The notes under the pieces: generated by a model
Told to the model about the DNA's origin: nothing
Databases searched by the model: none
Seen by the model: only the letters and a program-made list of their open reading frames with translations
Made by a program: the position numbers and the translations under genes
Source: a virus
Direction: 5' to 3' (one strand)
Length of the DNA: 37,988 nucleotides
IMG/VR virus record: IMGVR_UViG_3300045959_000022
Location: 1 to 37,988 of that record
Shown here: in pieces, positions 1 to 8,498 of the stretch
Layout of the letters: the number at the start of each line of letters is the position of its first letter
How positions within the stretch are numbered: position 1 is the stretch's first letter

Positions 1-97
1 TTTATCGACGGCGTATGGTTTATAAAACTTTGCAAACCACTACAGAAGGGCACATATTGTTTTAGTGAGGGGACAAACTCAAGCTGCAATACCGTGA

Positions 98-472
98 CTA
101 TATTCTCCGGTCCAGTTCGAAGTGTGGTCCATCTCTGAATGTGATCCAGTCACCACCCCAGAGAATGGCCACCCCAAGTTCAGCCGCAGCCTCTTTCATT
201 GCCGATGCGATCTTGTGATACAGAGGCCAGGACCAATCCACCTGGTTGTCAACCCAAGCCCCAAGATCGACCGCGTGGCCGGTGATGTGGCGAGAGTTAA
301 GGGTCTGACTTGCACCTGACTCCATCAGAGTCTTCTGGCGCTCTGGTGTGCGCAGTCCTTCGAGCACCGTGAAGTCCACCGTGGTGATCTCGATGGCGCG
401 CTCGACAACCTTGACCAGATCAGGGTGCACGCCTTTAAGACGGTCCTTTGAGCGTTGGCCGAGCTTGTACAT
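98..472 (-). CDS. Endolysin, peptidase M15 type (lysis cassette A)
   Basis: Predicted peptidoglycan peptidase that would cut cell-wall peptides at lysis. The 124-aa protein carries the M15-family zinc site: a SRHITGHAVD block gives His62 and Asp69, and GPHFEL near the C-terminus gives His117. The length fits single-domain phage L-alanyl-D-glutamate endopeptidases of the T5/VanY-like group. There is no signal peptide, so a holin is needed for release. The ATG at 472 overlaps the TGA of the upstream holin-like gene (TGATG), indicating translational coupling; a GTG one codon earlier is the alternative. The equivalent position in the right-hand block (35643-36023) holds a different M15 subfamily, so this is an exchanged allele rather than a diverged copy. 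M15 fold is confident; exact bond specificity is inferred. Confidence 0.85.
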   Translation of the reverse strand: MYKLGQRSKDRLKGVHPDLVKVVERAIEITTVDFTVLEGLRTPERQKTLMESGASQTLNSRHITGHAVDLGAWVDNQVDWSWPLYHKIASAMKEAAAELGVAILWGGDWITFRDGPHFELDRRI

Positions 473-723
473 CACTTGTCCGCCTTGCCGTCCAGCTTGT
501 CCTCGATGCGATCCAGCTTTCGGAAGATGGCATCTGTGACGCTGGTGAAGTCAGTCTTGGTGATGTACGAGCCAGCCACCAAGACCTCAATTTCGCCAAC
601 TCGATCTGCAAGTGCTTTGTCAGCTTTCTGCAAGTCTTTGACGGCCTGCCACACAACATTGAGAAGAAAGCCGATCAGACCACCAAAGCCTGCCAGCAGC
701 CAGTTGACGAGTGTCTGATCCAT
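472..723 (-). CDS. Small holin-like membrane protein (cassette A)
   Basis: 83-aa protein with one clear hydrophobic segment near the N-terminus (about residues 6-27, LLAGFGGLIGFLLNVVW core), followed by a charged, probably coiled-coil region and a Lys/Asp-rich tail. A single-span small protein directly upstream of and coupled to an endolysin gene is the usual context of a holin or holin-accessory protein. It has no resemblance to the proteins at the matching position of the right-hand block, which carries a three-span holin and a C-terminally anchored protein. The function is inferred from position and topology only. Confidence 0.6.
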   Translation of the reverse strand: MDQTLVNWLLAGFGGLIGFLLNVVWQAVKDLQKADKALADRVGEIEVLVAGSYITKTDFTSVTDAIFRKLDRIEDKLDGKADK

Positions 724-725
724 GC

Positions 726-1079
726 TTACAAGCCCTCACCTGGTGTGACGTAGACGGTGCTTGCAAGTGCTGCCACGCCAGAGAAGTACCATCCAGCCGG
801 GAAGCGCAGAACCTCGACGGCACCTGCAACCAACGGGACGCCTGCAGCCGGGTTTCCTGCTGTGGCAGCCACAGCGTTGGCCTGGGCAGCAGCAGCAGTT
901 GGTCCGACGCCAATATGCACGGTGTTCGTGCTGGCGTTCACGATACGCACCTGGCCGGTTTCCTGCGCACTGAAGCGCTGGTCGACAGGTACCTGCACGC
1001 CAAGTGGCGCGACTGCAGCAGCCGCAACGACGACGGTGTTGCCTTGCGGGTTGAAAGCGATTTGTGAGTTGGTTGCCAT
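726..1079 (-). CDS. Beta-rich virion-associated protein (left copy)
   Basis: 117-aa protein, rich in Ala, Val, Gly and Thr, with no hydrophobic anchor and a regular alternation expected of a small beta-sandwich (e.g. GQVRIVN, VEVLRFPAGWYF, VYVTPGEGL). The N-terminus MATNSQIAFNPQG and C-terminus TPGEGL are shared with the paralogous copy at 36755-37108, about three quarters identical by eye. Small proteins of this style sit beside tail or head-decoration genes in many P22-like and other short-tailed phages. It is plausibly a capsid- or tail-decorating protein, but no named function can be assigned. It lies one base from the next gene and is the last gene shared by the two window ends before the lysis genes diverge. 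Confidence 0.7.
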   Translation of the reverse strand: MATNSQIAFNPQGNTVVVAAAAVAPLGVQVPVDQRFSAQETGQVRIVNASTNTVHIGVGPTAAAAQANAVAATAGNPAAGVPLVAGAVEVLRFPAGWYFSGVAALASTVYVTPGEGL

Positions 1080-1080
1080 G

Positions 1081-1323
1081 TCAGACTCCTTTTGAAATTA
1101 ATTGATACGCGTTCATTATTTCTTGTGTATGAACCAGAGCGCAGATTGCAGAAACCATTGGCTCCTCATCTCTGAAATCAGAACCAGGCTCAATCACTTT
1201 TCTTTCGTACGAAAAAGCGATTTCGTTTCCATTTTCGATGATCGAGTTTCTTGTTCTAACGCAAACACATCCGTTTTCAAGAACTTCAATCTTGTCTACT
1301 TTTCTTGCTTTTGTGATTCCCAT
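1081..1323 (-). CDS. Conserved 80-aa phage protein (left copy)
   Basis: 80-aa soluble, mixed-charge protein beginning MGITKARKVDKIEVLENG, containing a CVCVR strand and ending in HTQEIMNAYQLISKGV. It has no membrane segment or catalytic motif. A near-identical partner sits at 37110-37352, differing at a minority of residues. It is packed between two tail-end genes with 1-2 bp spacers, so it is probably expressed with the tail/lysis group; small proteins of this sort are often found next to tail fibre genes. Function unknown. Confidence 0.7.
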   Translation of the reverse strand: MGITKARKVDKIEVLENGCVCVRTRNSIIENGNEIAFSYERKVIEPGSDFRDEEPMVSAICALVHTQEIMNAYQLISKGV

Positions 1324-1325
1324 TT

Positions 1326-1868
1326 TTACTGCGCCTTGTACACAATGGAGTAGATGATTGACGCGGCCATATCCAACGGAATAGAACTTATCGCTCCACC
1401 ACCAACTGGGTACTGAATTCCATCAAGTCTGTTGGTGTTGTTCCCGATGTAAAAGCTCGGAATGTTGTTTGCTGTAAGAGCCAAGTTGTTGACGTAACTT
1501 ATGCTCGCCGCACTAACAACATTTGACTGATTGAGAGCCAAGAATGGCAAGTCGGTGAGTCGCAAATTGCCTGTTCCTGTATGTGCGCTCCATGAGAGAA
1601 ACGCTTGTACATGCACAAGATCGCCAATCTTTGTATAGCGGCCAACCTGAATGCTATACGTGCCCGTTCCTGCAGACGTAGAACCGCTGACAGTTGGAGT
1701 AAACGAACCCTCTTCATAGTCATCAAGCAGATTGCTGGATGGCGTTCCGGTACCAGATGAAACGGCAGAGAAGTCTATGCCTTTCCCAGCAGTTGCAAAA
1801 ATAAGATTTCCATCTTGAATGGTTTGGTCATCAGACCGTGTATTGGAGTTGACGATTGCTTTGAGCAT
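1326..1868 (-). CDS. Tail-associated / receptor-binding accessory protein (left copy)
   Basis: 180-aa protein. Residues about 47-60 contain LDDYEEGSFTPTVSG, followed by YSIQVGRYTKIGDLVHVQ, a combination common in the C-terminal domains of phage tail fibres and in stand-alone tail proteins. The rest is beta-rich with Gly/Ser/Thr repeats and ends in SIIYSIVYKAQ. It lies 7 bp downstream of the tailspike gene, so it may cap or accompany the tailspike or form a second adhesin (inference). The copy at 37355-37897 is almost identical in the N-terminal half and slightly more divergent toward the C-terminus. Confidence 0.75.
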   Translation of the reverse strand: MLKAIVNSNTRSDDQTIQDGNLIFATAGKGIDFSAVSSGTGTPSSNLLDDYEEGSFTPTVSGSTSAGTGTYSIQVGRYTKIGDLVHVQAFLSWSAHTGTGNLRLTDLPFLALNQSNVVSAASISYVNNLALTANNIPSFYIGNNTNRLDGIQYPVGGGAISSIPLDMAASIIYSIVYKAQ

Positions 1869-1875
1869 GATTACC

Positions 1876-3849
1876 TCACGATGTCATGTGCCAAATAGCG
1901 CTGCTGAATACATACGTCACAGCCTCATTGCTGTTCAGTGTGAAATCTACAGCACCCCGATTAAAAATGTACCCAGCTGGGTTGTGTTTGATAACCATTG
2001 AATTGACAGAATCGTTCACGATGGTAAGACGATACGCTCTTGGGAATCTTGTGGTGTTTGGCATCTCACGATCAATGACGTTGACAGTTACACCGGCGTC
2101 GGGGATTGCCCGAACAAAAGACTCATTATTCCTTCCATCCCATGTTGGAGTAATGGTTTGATCTGTTCCGGTGATAGTGGGTTCAGAAAAACCATAACGA
2201 GGAATACCAACGCCACTAATCTGAAATTTTCCTCGGCCCAACCAATTATTGAGATAACTATTGTTCATCTCAATGCCAGCTAAGTTCGTTGCGCTAAACG
2301 CAATTACTAAATCGACATTATCGGCGGAAAAACTTTGCACCAAACCGCCAACATCAATGGCGTCTTGAATGTTGGTTGACCCTACGGTCAAAGAACCATA
2401 TAGACCATTCAACTTGACAGAGTTGAGCGTTCCAGTCAGTTGCATGACTTGTCCACTCACATTGACAAAACTTGCGTTGCTGACGTGGGTTGAATAAACA
2501 GTTCCAGCACCGCCAGAAATCAACATGCCCGTCGTCAACCCGGACATTGCGATGTTACTGATTTGCAGTTCGTTGACAGCAATGCCAGTTGATCCATTGA
2601 TGTCTAAATAAATTCCTCGCGTTGCGCTGTTGCCAGTCACATTGCTGATGTTAATGCGCTCCATTTGTGCATCAAACGAATTGATGCGGATAAGGTTGCT
2701 TGTAACACCGAGGCTTCCTTCAATGGAGACGTTATTGACGTTCACATAGTCACAATCGCCAAATTGTGTATCTGCTTTGATGATGATGCCATCAAGCCCA
2801 GATCGCTTTGAGATCAGATTAGATATGTTCGCCCGTTGCACTTTGAACGCAAACGGGAAAAACGAATTTTGAGCGATGACGTTGTTGACAAGGCAATTAA
2901 CGTAGCCTTCAACAAGACAGCCGTGGTACGGGTCTGTAGGGTCTGCACACAAACAGACCACGTTTTCAACAATTGCGGAGTCACCACGGTTATTGCCGCC
3001 AGAAGGACCAGCGTTGTAACTAATAGAAAGCGCGTTTTCCGGTGAAGAAGGAAATGCGGCAGAACCGTGGTCAATGCCTATGTTTCTGACTGCAATGTTT
3101 TTCCCTGTCAGCTTCAGTGTCCCGACAATAATAGAACCGCTTTCAAGCGCCGTACCAGTTCCATTGATAACTGGCATTTTTTCACCAACAATTGACACAT
3201 TGTTAGTAGCGTTTGCGCCAGCAGTATACTTATACCGGCCTGCTGGGAAATACAAAGACCTTCCTTTTGCAGAGCATGCAGTAATCCCAGCGGTGATTGC
3301 AGATGTTACATCAACAAGTGTTCCTGACTTTACGCTAAGAATTTGAGCCTCAGTCATAAAGTCAAACACGGACAGCCAATCCAGAAGTTTGCTTTTTACA
3401 GTTCTTGAAACAGCACCGGTTTCAGGCTGAATAAACCCAACATAACTAGATCCATCCGACTTATCAGAAAGATCGTCAACAGCATCTTGGAAATTTGTTG
3501 CAGTCAATAAGCTATTCGGCCCTGGTGTGTAAATCAATACAACGTCGCTGTATCGTTCTGTTGCAGCCGGAGCGCTGTACACCACGCTGCCGTTCTTGTT
3601 CATTACGCGAATGCTGTAGTCGCTGTTGACGTACAGTCTGGCAGGCGTACCGCTGTTGGACGGGTATCCGCCAAGCGTGCGGATGGGCTGGGCTGCCGGG
3701 ATTGTCAAAGCAGCGTCAAAGTAAACGTTGATCGGATTGACCTGTGGATCAAGATTTACCTGGCCGATCCAGACGTAGCCGTCTTCCAGCGGCTGCCCAT
3801 CCGTCTCGGTGAAGATCGGGTAAGTTGGCTGAATGCTGAGTGCGGACAT
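1876..3849 (-). CDS. Tailspike with P22-type head-binding domain and beta-helix
   Basis: 657-aa receptor-binding and probably depolymerising tailspike. The N-terminal ~110 residues match the P22 tailspike head-binding domain (PTYPIFTETDGQPLEDG, then VWIGQVNLDPQVNPINVYFD), which docks on the portal/gp4 collar. A linker near residues 110-160 leads to a WLSVFDFMTEAQ segment and LYFPAGRYKYT, typical of the start of pectate-lyase-like right-handed beta-helices. Many short Asn-rich turns follow (e.g. VRNIGIDHGSAAFP, INISNVTGNSATRGIYLD). Catalytic residues cannot be placed reliably. The gene's 5' ATG overlaps the TAA of the upstream ejection gene (TAATG). The last 27 codons recur at the right window edge. 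The substrate is likely a host O-antigen or capsule (family knowledge plus inference). Confidence 0.93.
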   Translation of the reverse strand: MSALSIQPTYPIFTETDGQPLEDGYVWIGQVNLDPQVNPINVYFDAALTIPAAQPIRTLGGYPSNSGTPARLYVNSDYSIRVMNKNGSVVYSAPAATERYSDVVLIYTPGPNSLLTATNFQDAVDDLSDKSDGSSYVGFIQPETGAVSRTVKSKLLDWLSVFDFMTEAQILSVKSGTLVDVTSAITAGITACSAKGRSLYFPAGRYKYTAGANATNNVSIVGEKMPVINGTGTALESGSIIVGTLKLTGKNIAVRNIGIDHGSAAFPSSPENALSISYNAGPSGGNNRGDSAIVENVVCLCADPTDPYHGCLVEGYVNCLVNNVIAQNSFFPFAFKVQRANISNLISKRSGLDGIIIKADTQFGDCDYVNVNNVSIEGSLGVTSNLIRINSFDAQMERINISNVTGNSATRGIYLDINGSTGIAVNELQISNIAMSGLTTGMLISGGAGTVYSTHVSNASFVNVSGQVMQLTGTLNSVKLNGLYGSLTVGSTNIQDAIDVGGLVQSFSADNVDLVIAFSATNLAGIEMNNSYLNNWLGRGKFQISGVGIPRYGFSEPTITGTDQTITPTWDGRNNESFVRAIPDAGVTVNVIDREMPNTTRFPRAYRLTIVNDSVNSMVIKHNPAGYIFNRGAVDFTLNSNEAVTYVFSSAIWHMTS

Positions 3850-6335
3850 TACTGGTTCTCCTGTTCAAATTGGCGTCCTGTCTGGACAGCGGATTGCAAC
3901 CACTGCACGCGCGCGTCCAGAGATTGTGGCAGTCTTGCTGCCTTTGCGAAATCCCCGAATGCTTTGCTCATGGCAGTGCGACGCAGGGCTGCCGTGGTCG
4001 GCTCGGCCTTGGTAGCTGCCTCGACGGCCAGTTTCTGGAACTCGTCGCTGGCAAACAGCTTGCCAGCCGCCTTGACGGCATCGGCATTGCCCTTGGCCAT
4101 GAAGTTGACGATGTCCGGTGCGACCAGACCGCCACCAGGCACCATTGCTGCAGCACCAGTAACGGCACGCTGTGCCATTGTGCTTTGCATGACCTTGCCT
4201 ACCAGACCTTCAGCCTTGAGCGACTCCACCAGTGCCTGGTTGGCCTTTCCAGTGGTCAGCACTTGGGCACGTGCGTCGGTGATGCGCTTGGAGACCTCGT
4301 ACAGGTCGCGCAGCACCGCGTCTGCGTCTTTGCCAAGCGTCTCCACCACTTGCTTGTAGACCGGAGGGTTGGCGCGCAGACCTCTGTAGGTCTTGGCGAA
4401 CTCAGCGAAGCCGAACGCACCTTCCTGGGCTGCCCGGCCAGAGCTTGAAACAGAGGCCAGCGCCGTGGCGATGGTCTCCTTGCGCAACTCAGGCGGGACG
4501 ACCTTCATCAGCTTGTTGAACTGCGCCGCGTCGCCCTTGGCCGCCGATTTGATGGCCGACTGCATGAGGGTGGCCACGCTGCCGTCGATCTCCTTGCCAA
4601 AGGCACCGACGATGCGATTCTCCAGCGCCTTCTTCTTGGCCGTCAGCAGGTTGGCCGCGCGCAGTTCCTGGCGCAGCGCATCGCCGCCCAGGTCGCCAAC
4701 GTTTGTCAGTTGGTCGTCAGCCAGAGCAGCATACAGGCGCTTCAGATCGCCTGCCGCCATGTTGCCGTAGGGAGATTCCTTGCCAGCCACCGCCTGGCCG
4801 ATCAGGTTCTTCTCGCGCAGCAGACGGCCGTAGGTGGCGGTCGGGTCGGTGGCCAACTCGTAGAGCTTTTTCTCCTGCGCCGACAGCCCCTTCTCGCCAA
4901 CCTCGGCCAGCACATCGTCCAGCGTCTGCGTCAGCTTTGGGAACTGCACGGTGGACGTCTTTGGGATGGCCTCATCGACACGCTGGTAGATCGTGCTGGC
5001 GTCCTTGGACAGTTGGGCCTGCGTGCCCTTGAGGCTGTCCAAAATGCGCTGGGAGGTTGCGCCAGGTGCCGGACGGCCTTCGATGAAGGCAGCGTCGAAC
5101 TGCTGCACCACATCGTCAGCCTTGGTGATGGCGTTGCGCACCGTGTTCACCCAGGCCGCCTCGGCCTCGCCACCAGCAACAGACCTGGTCAGGCCAACGG
5201 CAGCCCGGACTTGCGGGTTGTCGCTGAAGACGTCGAATGGAAGGTCCATGCCAAGGCGCTCTGCCGCAGCACGCGCATCAGGGTTTACCTGGGCCAGATC
5301 GGCCAGCCGCGCCTGGGCAGCGGCAGAGCCTGGGCCTTTGCCAGATGCCTTGCGCACCAAATCGCCAACTTCCTCGAAGGCTTCGGTGGTGGCCTGGACG
5401 GCAGGCTGCTCAGGCACTGCTTGCGCAGCCGCCTGGATGATAGGCTGCTCCGGGACGGCCTGTGCGGCCGCAGGAGCCGCCGCAGCAGGCTGGGCAGGCA
5501 TCGGCTCAAGCGTCGGCTCAATTCGCGCGCCAGGGGCCGCAGGACGCGCCGCTGGGGCTGCTGGCGCAGGCCCACGGCCGGTGGCGCGCTGCACAGTGCG
5601 CCGGACAGCAGGGGCTGCCGCCTGAATGCCGCGCTGCACCACTTGGCCAGCCCCACCGGCTGCGCCAGCCGTGACCACCTCGCCAGTGTCAAATCGGCCT
5701 CCAGTGCCTGCTTGGGTGGCCTCGATCACAGCCTGTGTACCAGCGCCAGCGGCCACAGCACCAGGGATGGTGGTGGCACGGCCAGCCGGTGTGAAGGCCA
5801 GCAGGCCGCCGATGACGCGAGGAATGTCGCCCACCGACAGGCCGGGAGGAATGGCGTACTCGCGCTGGTCAACGGAGGACCGGATGATGAAGTTGCCCTT
5901 GGCGTCCTGTCGAACCTGCGCGCCAGGGAAGTTGGCCTGCAGAATCTGGACTGTCTCCTGCGGATTGGTCAGCAAGGTGCCCAGAGCCGTTTTGAACGAC
6001 GCCACGCTCATCTGATTGAGCTCTGGCATCGATGTCCACTCAGGCAGCGTCCGAGTGGCCTCTGTGGCTCGACGTGAGCCAGTGATCATCTCCCCAACAC
6101 CCTCAAAAAACCCCATCTCTTCAGGCGCTGCAGGCTGCACTTGGCCGCCGTACTGGGCAGCAATGGCTGCATAGTCCATCGGAGCTGCAGCAGGAGCCGC
6201 AGCAGGCGCAGGTGTGGCTGTTGGGGTCATGGCAGGCGCAGGCGCGGCCGCAGGCGCTGCAGGAGCCGGAGCTGCCGCAGGCGCCTCAACGGTGCCCCCA
6301 AATTGCGCTGCCAGAGCTTCGAGGTCTGTTGCCAT
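3849..6335 (-). CDS. Large DNA-ejection (internal virion) protein
   Basis: 828-aa protein in the position of P22 gp16, the largest of three consecutive ejection-protein genes just upstream of the tailspike. Residues about 15-55 and 250-310 are low-complexity Ala/Pro stretches (e.g. APAAAPAPAMTPTATPAPA). Between and after them are long helical, Ala/Glu/Lys-rich segments, and near the C-terminus there is a Gly/Ala hydrophobic stretch (VTGAAAMVPGGGLVAP) that could interact with membrane. I see no convincing lytic transglycosylase motif. Proteins of this kind are packed in the capsid and pass into the host envelope to help DNA entry. Assignment rests on size, composition and gene order; residue-level homology to P22 gp16 is not evident by eye. 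Confidence 0.75.
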   Translation of the reverse strand: MATDLEALAAQFGGTVEAPAAAPAPAAPAAAPAPAMTPTATPAPAAAPAAAPMDYAAIAAQYGGQVQPAAPEEMGFFEGVGEMITGSRRATEATRTLPEWTSMPELNQMSVASFKTALGTLLTNPQETVQILQANFPGAQVRQDAKGNFIIRSSVDQREYAIPPGLSVGDIPRVIGGLLAFTPAGRATTIPGAVAAGAGTQAVIEATQAGTGGRFDTGEVVTAGAAGGAGQVVQRGIQAAAPAVRRTVQRATGRGPAPAAPAARPAAPGARIEPTLEPMPAQPAAAAPAAAQAVPEQPIIQAAAQAVPEQPAVQATTEAFEEVGDLVRKASGKGPGSAAAQARLADLAQVNPDARAAAERLGMDLPFDVFSDNPQVRAAVGLTRSVAGGEAEAAWVNTVRNAITKADDVVQQFDAAFIEGRPAPGATSQRILDSLKGTQAQLSKDASTIYQRVDEAIPKTSTVQFPKLTQTLDDVLAEVGEKGLSAQEKKLYELATDPTATYGRLLREKNLIGQAVAGKESPYGNMAAGDLKRLYAALADDQLTNVGDLGGDALRQELRAANLLTAKKKALENRIVGAFGKEIDGSVATLMQSAIKSAAKGDAAQFNKLMKVVPPELRKETIATALASVSSSGRAAQEGAFGFAEFAKTYRGLRANPPVYKQVVETLGKDADAVLRDLYEVSKRITDARAQVLTTGKANQALVESLKAEGLVGKVMQSTMAQRAVTGAAAMVPGGGLVAPDIVNFMAKGNADAVKAAGKLFASDEFQKLAVEAATKAEPTTAALRRTAMSKAFGDFAKAARLPQSLDARVQWLQSAVQTGRQFEQENQ

Positions 6336-7834
6336 TATTGGATCCCCGCTGCACGTTTGAAGGCATCAGCTGCTTGCTGATTCGGGAAGGTGAAGACTTG
6401 GCCAGATGGTGAAGTCACGCGCACAGGGACGCCAGCTGCAGGGGCTGGTGCCGCTGCTGCCGGAGCCGCAGGTGCTGCAGGTGCAGCAGGAGTGCCACCC
6501 GTACCAGGTGCGCCCATGCCGCCAGCCTCAACGCCGCCACGCTGCTCAGCGCGTTGTAGCCAGTCACCAAGCGTGCGACCAGGCACAGACAGGAATCGAG
6601 CCTGATCGGTGATGTAGTCGGCCAGCTTGGTCTGGGCGGTTTTCTTGCGGATCAGCCAATCCTTGAGCTCTGCTTCGCCCATGTTCAATGGCAGGGCAGT
6701 CTCAAGCGCCAGCGAGAGCTCGCCCTCTGACAAAGCACCAAAGGTGACCGAGCCGATGATGTCCAGGCCGAGCTGGCGCTGAATATTCTGCAGCTCGATG
6801 GTCGAGGCTTTCCAATTCGGAAACTTGCTGGCAATCACGCCAGTGTTTGCCCCAGCATCCAAAGCCGCAATGGCCGAGTCGAGGTTGGAGATGTTCTTGC
6901 GAATCTTGCCAACGTTCTCAAACGCCTTTTGCGCCTCAGTCTGTCCGATTTCGCCAGCCTTACGTGCGCCAGAGCGCAGCGCTTGAATGTCTGCGCCAAA
7001 CTCCTCAGCGCCACGCACAGCATCAACACGGGCTTGGCCAGTCAGCTCAACACCATCCGGTCCAATCACGCGAGTGCGGCCAGCCGAGGTGACAATCACC
7101 ACAGTTCCGTCAGGACGGATCGAGCTTGACTGCACGCGCTCGCCGCTTTGTGCTTCCACTTCACGCTTGGCTTTGGCCAGCTGAGCCTGCTGGAGCTGGT
7201 CGGCATACTTTGCCTCGACGGCAGCTTTTTCAGCATCAGAGCGTGCCTTGTTCAATTCAGCTTGTTTTTGGGCTTGTAAGGTTGGGAAAAGCTCGGCAGT
7301 GCGTTGCTCTTGCTCGAGCTTGGTGAAGCTCTCGGCAAACTTATCTGGACCCATGCCATGGGCCAAAAACAAGCCAGTCGACGTGATGGCGGTCTCTGGG
7401 CTGCTTTGAATCAACGTGGAGAGGTCGCGCAGCGTCTTGGCGTCTTGAGGCCGATTTGAGTTTTCATAAGCCGTTGCCTGCTCCTCCAAAAACGAAAGAG
7501 CCAGATCTGGCCTGTTGGCTTTCAATGCCGAATAAACCCGGCTGCCTTGGCTCAGGCGCTCTTGCTGCTGCTCGGTGCTGAGCACGTCATAGGTGCGCTT
7601 GAACTGCTCGCTCAGACTTGGGTACTTGACCATCATCTGGGCAAGGTTGGCCGTAGTCGGGTTCTCGGCCAGTTTGCCGAGCTCAGTCTGCAGCGCAGCT
7701 TGCTCTTGACGTTGCTGCTGTTGCAGCTTGAACTTGTCCACAGCGGTTGCAAGTTGCAAACCCTGCTGAATGCCTCCCATCACAGACTGTGTTGGGTCTG
7801 GCACGTTAAGCATGTAGTTGTAGGGCTGGACCAT
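6335..7834 (-). CDS. DNA-ejection (internal virion) protein, P22 gp20-like position
   Basis: 499-aa, mostly helical Gln/Ala/Glu-rich protein with a predicted coiled coil (about residues 190-230, AELNKARSDAEKAAVEAKYA). An Ala/Pro linker near residues 440-465 precedes a small C-terminal module (VRVTSPSGQVFTFPNQQAAD) that looks like an independently folding tail. The N-terminus MVQPYNYMLNVPDPTQSVMG is typical of phage internal virion proteins. It is the middle of three ejection genes. Its ATG lies one base after the TAA of the preceding gene and its TAA overlaps the next ATG, so the three are translationally coupled. Function is inferred from order and composition. Confidence 0.75.
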   Translation of the reverse strand: MVQPYNYMLNVPDPTQSVMGGIQQGLQLATAVDKFKLQQQQRQEQAALQTELGKLAENPTTANLAQMMVKYPSLSEQFKRTYDVLSTEQQQERLSQGSRVYSALKANRPDLALSFLEEQATAYENSNRPQDAKTLRDLSTLIQSSPETAITSTGLFLAHGMGPDKFAESFTKLEQEQRTAELFPTLQAQKQAELNKARSDAEKAAVEAKYADQLQQAQLAKAKREVEAQSGERVQSSSIRPDGTVVIVTSAGRTRVIGPDGVELTGQARVDAVRGAEEFGADIQALRSGARKAGEIGQTEAQKAFENVGKIRKNISNLDSAIAALDAGANTGVIASKFPNWKASTIELQNIQRQLGLDIIGSVTFGALSEGELSLALETALPLNMGEAELKDWLIRKKTAQTKLADYITDQARFLSVPGRTLGDWLQRAEQRGGVEAGGMGAPGTGGTPAAPAAPAAPAAAAPAPAAGVPVRVTSPSGQVFTFPNQQAADAFKRAAGIQ

Positions 7835-7835
7835 A

Positions 7836-8498
7836 TTAGAACGCTCCCAATAGTTTCAGCGTGCCAAGCGAGCCAACAGTCTGACCGATTCCACTCCACA
7901 TCTGGGACTGGGCTTGGCCAGAGGCTAGTGCTGCGCCTGCTTGTGCTGCGCCCTGCTGAGCCAGCAAATTAGAGATGGCGCCTGCCTGCTCCATGCCTGC
8001 AGCACCAACACCAGCAGCCGATGCCTGGCCAATGCGGGTCAAGCCGCCCAGACGCTCATACTGTTGGCCGATCAACTGGCTGAGCACTTGAGGCCGGAAC
8101 TGGGCAAGCGCTGCCTGCACATTGCCGCCACGCAAGCCACCAGTGGCCGAAGCACGCTGAAGCAGCGCTTCCTCTCCTTGGCGAATCATGGCAGCCATCT
8201 CTGGGCTTTGCTCGACAGCACGAATGGCAGCAGCCTGCTCTTCAGGACCACGCAAACCGACCAGCGCCTGCTGAGCTTGAAGGGCGCCTTCGACGCCTTC
8301 GCCACCAGTGCCAGCAGCCACATAAGGGGCGAGTACCTTTTGGAGCTCGTCAAACTGGCGACGCTGTTCTTCAATGCTCATCATGGTGGCTGCTTCTTGA
8401 GCGCTTGCAGCTGTCTGAGCTGCTGATGATTGAGCTTTTGATCCAAGGTAGCCAGTGACGACCGAACCAGCTACGACAGCGGTTGCAATCCCACTCAT
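7836..8498 (-). CDS. DNA-ejection (internal virion) protein, P22 gp7-like position
   Basis: 220-aa protein starting with a hydrophobic Gly/Ala-rich segment (SGIATAVVAGSVVTGYLGSK, residues 2-21) followed by Ala/Gln-rich helices and several Gly-Ala repeats (GAAGMEQAGAISNLLAQQGA). This pattern of a small glycine-zipper N-terminus plus amphipathic helices is common in the smallest ejection proteins of P22-like and T7-like phages, which embed in the host envelope during DNA delivery. The ATG overlaps the TGA of the cupin-SET gene (ATGA), so translation of the two is linked. Confidence 0.75.
   Translation of the reverse strand: MSGIATAVVAGSVVTGYLGSKAQSSAAQTAASAQEAATMMSIEEQRRQFDELQKVLAPYVAAGTGGEGVEGALQAQQALVGLRGPEEQAAAIRAVEQSPEMAAMIRQGEEALLQRASATGGLRGGNVQAALAQFRPQVLSQLIGQQYERLGGLTRIGQASAAGVGAAGMEQAGAISNLLAQQGAAQAGAALASGQAQSQMWSGIGQTVGSLGTLKLLGAF

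Larger units (their letters stand above)
726..1960. repeat. Diverged direct repeat, left copy
   Basis: Colinear with 36755-37988 at a constant offset of 36,029 bp through three genes and into the tailspike end. The match is near-perfect around 1520-1960 and falls toward 726. Left of 726 the two blocks do not match: different holins and different endolysins. Confidence 0.9.

Noticed and set aside
1-97. A terminator or gene downstream of the left endolysin
   Set aside because: Only a weak 6-bp TGGTTT/AAACCA pairing with a 12-nt loop and no U-tract; no frame with coding character.
4710-6077. Long plus-strand open frame (455 codons) opposite the large ejection gene
   Set aside because: It is antisense to an Ala/Pro/Arg-rich GC-rich gene whose codon bias leaves the opposite strand open. 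Its translation is His/Arg/Leu-rich without domains and there is no ribosome site or promoter.
3849-6335. Lytic transglycosylase domain in the large ejection protein
   Set aside because: No catalytic Glu followed by a typical SxxxxGxxQ motif is visible; length and position alone do not support it.
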